From CAYLHB01 sp964383505 (GTDB lineage Bacteria; Patescibacteriota; Minisyncoccia; Phycocordibacterales; UBA12088), in the NCBI GenBank assembly GCA_964383505.1, contig CAYLHB010000003.1:1-55053 (forward strand): DNA of 55,053 nucleotides, written 5' to 3'. Both the position numbers and the translations under genes were made by a program. The notes beneath the pieces were generated by a model that ran no database searches, was not told where the DNA came from, and worked only from the letters and a program-made list of their open reading frames with translations. Numbering within the stretch: the first letter of the stretch is position 1; every line of letters begins with the position of its first letter. This document shows, piece after piece, positions 10,801-22,800 of this stretch.

Positions 10801-13800
10801 TACGAGTGATGAGGTGATACTCCTCGCACAGGCATCTTCTTCAAATACCACGTACGATTTTGAGGCTCAGGTGTGGCGCAATGATACATGGGGTGATCAG
10901 TACACATTCGGAGCAAACACAACTGAATTCTACTATGAGGGTATGGCGGTTGAATGGGAAGATGCGGGTACCGAGGCGGTGGTGGTGGCGATGAATACTA
11001 CTGCGGCGAGTTTCCAGTCTGCATGGTGGAGTAGTGTTACGCAAGGTTGGACTACAAACACAAACCGCACAATTAGAAACGACTTTGAATGGGGAGAACT
11101 AACGGCAGATGTCGGAACAAATAAACTAGGTCTTTGTTTGGTGAATGAAGACAATCAAATTCAGATAGCACACTGGGATGGTACTGCTAACACATGGGAT
11201 GTGTATGATACAAACGACACTGTAGATGCGGGAGGTAAGGTGAGTGGCACTGACGATCATGGGGGTCTTGTGTCGTGTCAGTACGAAACAACCTCAGGAC
11301 GGGACGGCTACCTCATGACGATATACAGCGATACTACCAACGGTAGGTATCGTTCGTGGACGGGCTCTGCGTATGCAGGCGTAGAGCAGTCCGTAAGCTC
11401 TATTGAGGATTCATGGCACGTTGAGACAGTGCGTACTGGGAATGGCAACATACTCTCTATTTTTCGCGATGATACAAACGATCGGTATGATTTTTCCTAC
11501 TGGAATGGGAGTGTGTGGAGTTCGCGTGATACGCTCGAGACGGTTGTTGCCGACGATGCGCCTCCCTACAATGAAACGTTTGCGCTCGCGGCTACGAGGT
11601 ACCAAGAGTCTATTGGTACCATCGTCTCACCCACTATTGATTTTGATTCGGTTCCCGACAAGCCCACTTGGGGCGAGGTGACGTGGAGCACCACGGAGCC
11701 GGCGAACACAGACGTGTTACTTCAAGTGTACTATGCGACCACCACGGGCGCGGCATGCACCACTATCGTGCCAGACGGGGTGCTCGCGGGAAACAGTGAG
11801 GGGTTTGTCGCAACCTCAAGTCCTCTTGATCTCTCCGGACTCTCAACCACTACCTACAACATGATTTGCCTCAAGGCAACGCTCACGAGCCAGACCTCGC
11901 AAACGCCTACGCTCGATGATTGGAATATCTCGTGGGAGCGTCAGCCCTACCTTACGCAAACGCATTTCAAGTGGTTTGCAAACACAAATGCCCTAACGCC
12001 GACTGATGCGTGGCCTCAAGGCGGCGATAACCTACTTGAAGACGAGCCGATTCCAAACGGCTATGCGCCAAATAGCGCCGCGATATTGCGCTTGCGACTC
12101 GCGATACTCGATGAGAGTGTTGCGCTCTCCGGTTCCTCAACCGCATTTACCCTCCAATGGGCGGAGGGGTCGGTGTGCGACCCCTCGCTTTCCTGGAGTG
12201 ATGTGGGAGCAATAGGGAGCTCGACACCCTGGCGTGGTTACAACAATGTAGCGGTCGCAGACGGTACGGTGCTCCCAACGCGAGTACTCTCTTCGACTGA
12301 TGTATCGGGTACCTACGAGGAGGAGAATGATACAACTGTAAATCCCTACACACTCTCTCCCAATGATGAAGGTGAGTGGGATTTTGTCATTCAGAACAAT
12401 GCGACCTCGGGGACGAGTTACTGTTTTAGGGTGCGAAAAAATGATGGCACACTGCTCAATATTTACGATCAGTACCCACAACTTATCACCAACAGTGCAC
12501 CCGATACACCCACTCACAACGTGCCATTTACTTACGAGCAGGTTGCTTCCACTTCACCGTGGTTTGAGTTTGTAGCGGAAGATACAAAGGGTGACGATCT
12601 CCACTACGAGGTCGAGGTTGACGATGATTACCTGTTTGGTTCTCCTGTACTTGATAGGAACAGTCAAGATCACACGACGGAGTTTGAGAACGTCATTTCA
12701 CCTTCCGATAAAAGTCCGTTTTTCTCCGGTCAGCGTGTGCGTTTCAAGCCAAGTTCCGCACTCGCTAACGGTACCACTTACTGGTGGCGAGTGCGTGCGC
12801 GTGATCCTAACGGGAGTAATGACTGGAGCGCGTGGTCCTCTCCGTGGAGCGTAACTATAGATACAGGTACCACTATTTCCACATGGCACCAAACAACTGA
12901 AGAGCAGTTTGCGGAAAATGACAACGAGAATGTTGAGGCAACCTCAACGGACGATATTGTGCTCACCCCGTCCAACTTAACCGGCACCTCGTCTGCCCCC
13001 GGTATAGATTTCGATTGGGGTACGGTTGGTAATGCATGGGGGTCGCTCTCATGGACTGAAAATGAAACGTTCGGGTCGCTCCGTGTGCGGGTTGAGTATT
13101 GGAATGGGTCTTCGTGGAGTCTTATACCGGAGAGCGATTTGCCAGGGAATGGGGCTGGTTTTAATACCGGTCCGGTATCGCTCCTAAGTCTTGATCGTAC
13201 TGTGTACAACGAGATACGGCCGGCCGCATCACTCACCAACGTGAGTGGAAGCCCCCGGCTCAACAACTGGACTGTAAGCTGGGGGCTCGCGGTTGAACAG
13301 TCAACCCTACGTGGCCCATTTGACAATGAAAAAGTGGCGACCACCACCCCCACCTTCACTTTTGTCTCGAGCGACCCGCAGGGTGATTCACTTGAGTATG
13401 AATTTCAATGGTCGGCAAGCTCGAGTTTTGCCGCCTCTACCACACGGCAATCATGGGCGCATGCTGGTTTTACAAACACCGCATCAACAACTGACACCTC
13501 GCCGTTTGTTGAGGGTGATACGATATCATTCACGGTACAGCAAAGTGATGCGCTCATAAACAGTACCACTTACTGGTGGCGAGTGCGTGCGCGCGATCCT
13601 GCACCGGGGGGAAATGCGTGGAGCGCGTGGTCGAGTGCGAGAAGTTTTACAGTGGATACTGCCGTGGTCGCTTCGACGTGGTTTCAAACCACTGATGACC
13701 AGTGGCGTTCCGATTCACTCACCGATACAGAAGTGTATGGGAATAATAGTGTGCGAGTGACTGAGACGATACGTGAGGCACTGTTTGCTTACGCCGAAGG

Positions 13801-16800
13801 AACCGTACAAACACCACGCTATATGTTATGGAATGGTACGAACTGGACGAGCGAGAGAAGTGCCGCAAACATTGGAGACCGCGCCGAGTGGGTGCGTGTT
13901 GCCGCCGCGCCTACGCGTAATGAGTACCTTATGGGGACATTGGGAGGAGCGGGTACAGCGGTTAAGGCGCAAATCTACACGGGAAGTACCACTTCGTGGG
14001 GTAACCTTGTGGAGATTGTTCCCGTTTCACCTTCCTCATTACGGCGAAGTTTTGATGTTGCGTATGAGAGTCTCTCCGGAGATGCGCTTGTGGTTGCGTG
14101 TGCCGGCACGGATGCGTGGTATCGTACCTGGACCGGCTCAAGCTGGAGTGCCACTTCGACTCTTGATCTCACGTTCTCGCAAAACTGTGAGTGGATTCAA
14201 CTCGCGGCGGATCCAGACAGTAACGATATTATTGTGCTCGCGCGTGCGGCAGTTGGAAACACACCCACTGACTATGAGGCAATTGTGTGGGATGGTGCGG
14301 GAGGGTGGAACGATTCAACCACGTTTGGCTCCGCGCTCGTCCAGACCGACGAGGCAATGACAGTTATGTATGAGGAGTCTGGTACCGACGCGGTGGCGGT
14401 TGTGGGTGGAGGAAGTAGTAATGTGCTCGTGTACAACAGGTACACCGCAGGCTCATGGGTAGGTTCCTCCACAGTTGCGATAGGGAACGACCTCAATAAG
14501 GTACAGTTTTCGCGTGATCAAGGGACTGATCGCATGATGCTCACCTACATTGATGAAGATTCGGACATAAGCTACGTGGAATGGGATGGTTCCACCAACA
14601 CGTTTGGCATTGTAGGAACCGAGATTGAGCAGGATAGTCCAGCCGAGTATACCAATGTTGCACACTCTGCGTACGAGACTACGACGGGGAGGGATGGGTA
14701 CGTCATGATGGTATGGGGTGACAATACGGGAGGGGTACTCACAGAGCAATACAGTGTTCTTGATCGAGTGACTCCGCTTACTGCCGCACAGAACCTCTCC
14801 ACCATCGGCGAATCAGTCACGGCATTTTTGGAGCGTACGGGAGATGGGCTTCTTCTTGGGGTCTTTTTTGATGACGATAACGATCGCTACGATTTCTCCT
14901 ACTGGAACGGTAGTCAGTGGTCAGTACGCCAGGCGATAGAGGCCAACGCGAACACCCAACCTACACGCACGGAGCCCCTCTCGATTGTGGCGCGACGTTA
15001 CCCCGTGTTTGAGAGTGGTACCGTTGTTTCTTCCGCTATTGATTTTGATGACGGGAGCGGTCCCAAGTGGGGATCATTCTCATGGAACGATACCACACCT
15101 GGCACCTCGGATATCCGTTACCAAGTCGAGTACTACTCGACTGCGAGTAGTTCTTGGGAGCTCGTGCCGGACGCAGTGCTCCCGTATAACTCGGCGGGAA
15201 CTTCATCAGGTCCTGTGGATTTGGGTGCACTCACCTACACCACATACAACCAAATTCGTCTTATTGCGAACCTGACATGTAGTGCGGGAGATTGCCCCAC
15301 ACTCAATGACTGGACGGTGACATGGAGCGAAGGAATTACTTTATCGGGTACCGCACAGGCATATGATCAAAGTACCAACGTGACCTCTGGGATCGTTGCA
15401 GTGGCGGTGAATAGCACACTCCAGAGCGGCAAGACAGGCACAATATCGGGGGGTGTATGGAGCATAGCGAATGTCACCACATTCCCCGGGGATGTAGTGA
15501 CGGTATTTGTTGATGGAGCGGGAGACGAGAACGAGGCGGTCGCGGTGAGTAAGTATGATGGGGTGGGAGACATGACCGGCTTTACGCTCTTTGAGCGGCA
15601 CCTCTCACTTGGTTCTGATGACGCAACTACCACCACCAACACCGAGCTTGCGCTCTACGATTACTCTGTGAGTGGGGACGAAGACGTGTTCTTCGATGTG
15701 GATACGGGGAACGATCTCTATGTGTGTGCACCAGCGTCTGGAACTTGCTTTGAGAGCGAGCTCTATGTAAAGAACGGGAACACGTATCGGCCCGACAGCG
15801 CGAACTCTGGTACTCTCTATGTGCGGCATGTTGAGGTGAACGGCACCTTCACAGCCGACAGCAACACCTTCTATGTCTCTGGTTCATGGGATAATAACGG
15901 CACCTTCATTGCAGGTGACTCGTCAGTTATTTTTACTGCCACTTCAACGACTGAGACTATCGATTCCTCGGGTGCGTCAGTGCATACATGGAATACGGTG
16001 ACGCTCGGTCAGGGGAGTGGGGTCGCTACGTGGAACTTGATGGGAACATTTGATGTTGATGGTAATCTCACCCTTTCCTATGGGACACTCGCCACAGGTG
16101 CGTCGTCCGTTTCGCTCGCTGGAAATCTTACCGTGGGTGCAAACGGAGTATGGCAGAAAGGCATGGCGACCACCACATTCGATGGGACTGGTGTTTCCAC
16201 ATGGACTGACGGAACTACAGCTAAGCAGGACTTAGGGAGAGTGCGTATCGGTGGGTCGAGTAAAACGGTGCGCCTCAATAGCACCGCTTCAACCACCTCA
16301 TTGTGGATAGACCCCACGTCGACGTTTGATGTGTCTTCCAATAACTACGCGTTCACGCTCTACGAATCGTTTACGAATACCGGCTCGCTCTCCGCGCGCG
16401 CAGGTACCGTCTTTTTTGCCGCGACGACCACAGGCATTGCCATCAATCCGGGTGCCTCGTCGTTCTACGGAGCAACCTTTGTTGGTGTGGGTGGCAACTG
16501 GTACTTCAATACGCCTACGGTGACGTTTGGTGGGAACCTCACTATCGCGACAGGTACGCTCACGCTCGCCATTGGCACGACGACTGTAGCCGGCAATTTC
16601 GACACAAACGGTGGTTCATTCATGCACAACAATGGGGTGCTTGAGCTTATAGGTACAGGGAGTAAGACGATTCGTCAAAACGGATACGACCTCTATGACC
16701 TCACCACCAATAGCTCCGGTTCATTCTCGTGGATTGACACGCATGCGACCACAAGCGGTGCCGTGCGTATCCGAAACGGAACACTTGTGCTCCCCACGAC

Positions 16801-19800
16801 GCTCGCGGTAGGTACGTCATTCCTAAACCAAGGGGGTAATGTGACAGCGGGGAGTGGCACGCTCCGCATGTATGGGGATGGCATAGAACAGGTACGTGTC
16901 GGTGGCTCATCGCTTGCCAACATCACGTTCGCGGGGCTTGGGTCGTGGAGTTTTTATGACAGTAACGTAACCGCAAGCCAATCGGTGTACTTTGAGCGCG
17001 GTACGACCACGCTCCCCTCGGGAACATTCACGGTGGGAGGTTCGTTCGTTGCCACTTCAACCGGTACATTTCTCGCAAACAGTGGCACGGTGCTTTTCAA
17101 TGGTGCGGGAAGTAAAACCATTGATCCGGGTGCAACCTCAAGTTTTGCGGTTGTTACTGTAAATGACGGCTCGGGAAGCTGGACAGTGACCGGCAACGCC
17201 ACTTCGACGGGGAACTTCACTTTGACTGCCGCGTCGAGCTTTACGGTGTCTCCCGGGGTGACACTTGCGGTTGCAGGCACCTTTACCAACAGTATTCCTT
17301 CTGCTACGACGTGGACGGATTCAACCCTCGCACTCACCTCGGGCACGAGCTACACGGTGGGGAGTAAATCAGGTACACCCGAGAGCTATGGTGCTTTGCG
17401 TGTCGGAGCGAATACCGATATTCGTATGTGGCTCTCGGATGCTACGCGCTACGAAGTGAATGCAACCGGTTCGCTTTACAGCCAAGATCATGGAAGTGTG
17501 GATGGGGCACTCTATATATTTGGTGACTATGTGCGTGCAAGTGGCGCTGACTACTGGGACTATGCGATCGATTTTGACGGCGCGGCGCTTGGAGGAACTT
17601 CGCGACCGGTACAGGTGCGTATTGCGACCTCCTCGCGTGTGACGCTTACTGGCGGTTCCCTCTCCATAGTGGGAAGTTCGACGGCTTCGACTTCGATTGA
17701 CCACTACGGCACCGACACATACGGTGTGCGTGTGGCAGGGGGCACGTTTACCGCACAGTACTATACCTTTGCCAATCTCGATGCACTTGGACTTGCATTC
17801 TCCGGTTCGCCCACGATTTCCTCGCTTTCCGATGGCGGCTTCACACTCGGGGTGACAGGTGGCTCGCTCATTTCCGCGAGCTCAAGTGTCATCGACGCGA
17901 ACGATGAGTACCAACCGTACCGGGTGTCCTTTGCCACCTCGAGTAGCGCGCTCACAGGAAGCAACGTATCGGTTGATGGAACACCAACCTCGTACTGGTG
18001 GTTCAGAGAGCACTACGGAGGGTTCGATGGCGAGAGCTACGACAATGACCCAATCGTTGATCCAGGTGCGGTACGGTGGGACGATTCGGGCTTCACGATT
18101 GATATCGGCGGCACCGTGTATGCAGGCGAGGGCTCTGGTGGTGCACCAAACTTCTGCGACGGTTCCACGCTCGCAATTACACTTGTGGTGGATTCCGTTA
18201 CCTACAACGCCACCTGCACCCCCGCAACGGGTGCCTACCTCGTAAATGATGTGCCGTTTTCCGGCGACGTCGACATGGTTGCGTACATAGACGGCATTGC
18301 CACCTCAAGTGGAGCGACCGTCTCGCGCACCCCGCAGAGTGATGTGACCGACTTCGATATCTACCAGCACCGCGTTATCGTGCGCCATGAAGACGTGGAC
18401 CCGCTCACCATTGCGCGCATGGTCCACTTTGACCTCGACCAAGATGCCGACATTCCGTTTGATGCAGAGGCGGGTGACCTCACACTTCGTGCGAGCTCCA
18501 CTCTCTTCGTGTGGGCGGGAAAGACGTTCGAGCCGGGCGGGAATGTGACGCTTAACGGTAACGCACTCGGCACCAGCTACGATGGGTCGCTTCGCCTCGA
18601 TGATGGTGCAACGCTCACCATGACGGGGAGCGAAGAGGTGCGTGTCGCGGGCCACTGGGAAGCGGATACAGGCGCGACCTTCAATGCTGCCAACTCCACC
18701 GTCATCTTTACCGCCACCACCTCGGCGACGCGCAACCTCCTCCCGCGCTCATCCTTCAATGACGTGGTGTTTAGTGGTGCGGGGGCGACATGGAACCTGC
18801 AGGCGAACACCACCGTGTTGGGTGATGCACTCATGACGGCTGGCACGCTCATAGGCACGCTCAACTTCACTGTGGGAGGAACCCTCACGGGCGACGGGAT
18901 GGTGGCACTCACCGGCGGCATTGCGACGGTACAAACGAGCGGCGCCTTCGGCGGGGCGAGCGACTGGTCATTCAATGCGCTCACGCTCGGGAATGGTTCC
19001 GCAGGCACCACCACCAAGAGTGGAGCGGGCAATGTGACGGTGAACGGTACACTCACCGTAGCGAGTGCACATCGGCTTGAGGCGGGGTCGGTCAACTGGA
19101 TTTTGAAGGGGGCGAGCCCGAGCCTTACCGTGAGCGGAACCTTCGTTGCGCAGACCTCAACGACCACGTTTGCCGGAACGAGCGCGATGACGGTACCTGC
19201 GCTCACCTACCACAATCTCGTCACTGCGGCTTCCGGCGCAGGCTCGCCCGTCTACACCTTCTCGGCGGGAAACCTCTCCGCCTCTTCGCTTACCGTGGGG
19301 GATGGAACGAATGCGGTCACCGCACAGGTGAACACGAGCGACCCGCTCATCACGGTGACAGGGAACGTGCGCATCAATGCGAACGCCACGTACAGCGCGA
19401 GCAACCTCAACGACCTGCGCATCGGCGGTTCGTACGTAAACCAAGGCACGTTTACAAGCAATAGTGGCGGGGTGCTCTTCAACTCAACCGACACAGGCGA
19501 GGTGGTGAGTGCGGGCAACTCGTCGTTCCATCACGTGACTGTAAACGGGAGCGGGGGTGGGTGGACCTTTGGGAGCGCCACGACGACCGGCAACTTTACC
19601 CTCAGCTCGCTTACAAGCTACACACAAACGAGCGGCACGACGCTCAAGGTGCAGGGTGCGTTTACTAACAGTGTGGGAGGAACCGCAACCGAGTGGGCCG
19701 GCTCGACTCTCGCCCTCTCAAGCGGAACCAACTACACCATCAACACCAAGACGGGCGAGGGTGATACGTACGGGGTGCTCGAGATTGGGAGCAACACCGA

Positions 19801-22800
19801 CATCCGCATGTGGAAGAGCTCCGCGACGTCCTACACCGTACACCCCACCGGTTCGCTCTACTCGATGGACCATGCCGAGGGAGACGGTGAGCTCTACATA
19901 TTTGGTGACTACGTGCGAAGCTCCGGCGCCGACTATTGGAGCTGGGGCACCGATTTCGACGGCACAGATATTTCCACCACGACACCTCGTGCGGTCACGG
20001 TGCGCTTTGCGGAAAATGCCACCACCACGCTCTCGGGCGGATCGCTCACCATACTGGGGAGCGCCACCGCATCGACCACGCTCACAAACCAAGGCTCGGG
20101 CACCTACGCGCTTGCGGTGTCGGGCGGGACGTTCTCCGCGCAGTACTACACGGTGCGCAATGTTGGCGCAAGCGGGCTCTCGATAAGTGGCTCGCCCACC
20201 ATAAGCGAGCTCTCCGACGGCGATTTTGAACGCAACGTGAACAACGGCCAGATGATAACGGTCAGTGCAAGCGCGCTCAATGCCAATCCGGTGAAGACGT
20301 GGTACCGTATCCGCTTTGCCACCTCAACGGGCGTCACCGGTGGCGCGAACGTGAAGGCGACCGGCTTCTCGGCAACCTCGTGGCGCTTCACCCCTGCGCT
20401 CGGGAACCTCTACGGGGAGGGGTACGACGATGACCCGCTCGGCGACCCGGGTATGCTCGTGTGGGAAAATAGTAACAACCTCATCACGGTCTCCGGTAAC
20501 TTCTACAGCGACGAAGCGGGCACTGTCTCGCTCGCGTGTGACGACACCACGCAGGTTATCGAGCTTCGTGTGGCTGGTGGCTCATTACAAACCACAAGCT
20601 GTGACGAATCGGGGTACTATGAGTTTACCGGCGTGGGGTTCTCCACTGACGATGCTATTATGGTGTACTCTGCCTCATCTACCGCGCGCGCGGCCACTGT
20701 AACCGTGGACCCGGTGAGCACCATAGGCGACATGCACCTCTATGAGAATCGTGTCGTCGTACGCCACGAGGATACCGACCCCAACACGATAGCGCGCCTC
20801 GCCATCTACGACAGCGACCAAAACCCCGTGATACCGTTTGATGCGGACACAGGAGCTCCCAACACGCTCACGCTCCCGAGTAACACTAAACTCATCGTGT
20901 GGAGCGGAAAAACCTTCAAGCCGGATGGAAACATTACCCTCAACTCGGGTTCCGGCTCCGCATGGGACGGGACACTCGCGCTTCAAGAGAATGCGGTACT
21001 CTCCGCTTCCTCGACTGTCGCGGAGACGTTTACCGTGGGGGGTTCTTGGCTCACCGGCACCTCGAGCACGTTTACCGCTGGCCTCTCCACGGTCGTATTC
21101 ACTGCAACGAGCACGGGGAAGACCGTAAGTCCCGATCGCTCCGCGTTCTACAACCTCACCTTCAATGGGATCGGGGGTGGGTGGGTGTTTGCGGATAGGG
21201 ATGCGACGAGCACGAACAATATGACGATTTCCGCAGGCACGGTGGAGGTCGGGAGTTCGACCCTCGCAGTAGGAGGTTCGCTCACAACATCAGACACGTT
21301 CGTGGCCGCTTCGACCACCTTGAAGTTTATCGCAACGGCTACGGGTAAAACGGTCTCGTTTAACGGCACCGATGTGGGTCCACTCCTCTTTAGCGGTTCG
21401 GGCGGTGGGTGGACCATGACTGACACGCACGCAACCTCAACAGGGTCGGTACAGATTACCGCGGGGTCGGTGGTCATGCCCACCGGCACGCTCGCGGTCG
21501 CGGAGTCGTTCACAAATACCGGCGGGTCCTTCACACATGCAGGCGAGCTTCGCCTCTACGGAACGCTCGCGCTCCAGTCCATCCGCACGGGCACCTCCGC
21601 ACTTAAGCATCTCACCGTTGCGGGTGCGGGCTCGTGGAGTTTTGCCGACACCAACTCGACCTCAACGGGCGACGTGCGCATTCTTGCAGGTGCGCTCACC
21701 GCACCTTCGGGCACCTTCGGGGTCGGTGGGTCGTTTGAAAACAGTGCCGTCTTCAATGCAAATGCGGGCACGCTCTCGCTCTTCGCCACCTCGACAGGAA
21801 AGACGGTAAACCCCGGTACGTCGCTCTTCTCAAATGTCGTGGTGCTAGGCTCGGGTGGTGGATGGACGGTGGTCGGGAGTGCGACCACCTCGGGTGCGTT
21901 TCGACTCCGCAGTGCCACGAGCTTCACCATGGCCACGAGCACGGTCTTGGAAGTGGGCGGGGTGTTTGAGAACCGCGTGGGCGGGGCTGCGACCGACTGG
22001 ACCAACTCGACGCTCTACCTTAACGCATCGGGTACGAGCTATACTTTGAACACCAAGAGTGAAGGAGGAGACCAGTACGCTACTACAACAGTGGGCGCAA
22101 ACACGAACATTCGTAGCTGGGACTCTTCGTCACTCGTGACTTCGGTTCATCCAACCGGTTCTCTCTATTCGATGGATCATGCGGGGGTATCAGGCGATCT
22201 TTATATCTACGGAGCGTACCAAAAAATGAGTGGCACCGACTACTGGAGCTATGCGACCGACTTTGACGGGACTGCGCTTGGTGGAGGGTCACGACAAGTG
22301 GATGTGCGCGTTGCATCGAGCTCGAGTGTGACCATTGCGGGGGGGTCGCTCTCGATGGTGGGGACTGCCAGCGCGACCACGACTGTTGATGTCATTGGAG
22401 GTGTCGGAGGGTATGGGTTCTCGGTGTCTGCCGGCAGTGTAAACTTCACCTATTATCAGTTTAGAAACATTGATCGAAATGGCCTTGTGTTTACTGGTAC
22501 ACCCACTATTTCCTCACTTGATTATGGCGATTTCGAGCTTGCACTCTCGGGAGGGGTGCTCATCTCACTTGCTTCGACCACCATCAATCAAAACCCAACT
22601 AAGACGGTGACAGGAATCGTATTTGCGACTTCAAGCGTTATCACCGGTACCAATATCGCCCGTGTGGGTACCACAAGCAATTTCTGGGACATAACGGGAC
22701 ACTACGGCAACCTTGCAGGTGAGGCATACGATGATGATGGTATTGATTTCTGTGGCTCCATTCACTGGGATGACAGCGTATGTCTCGAAGTAACACAGAC

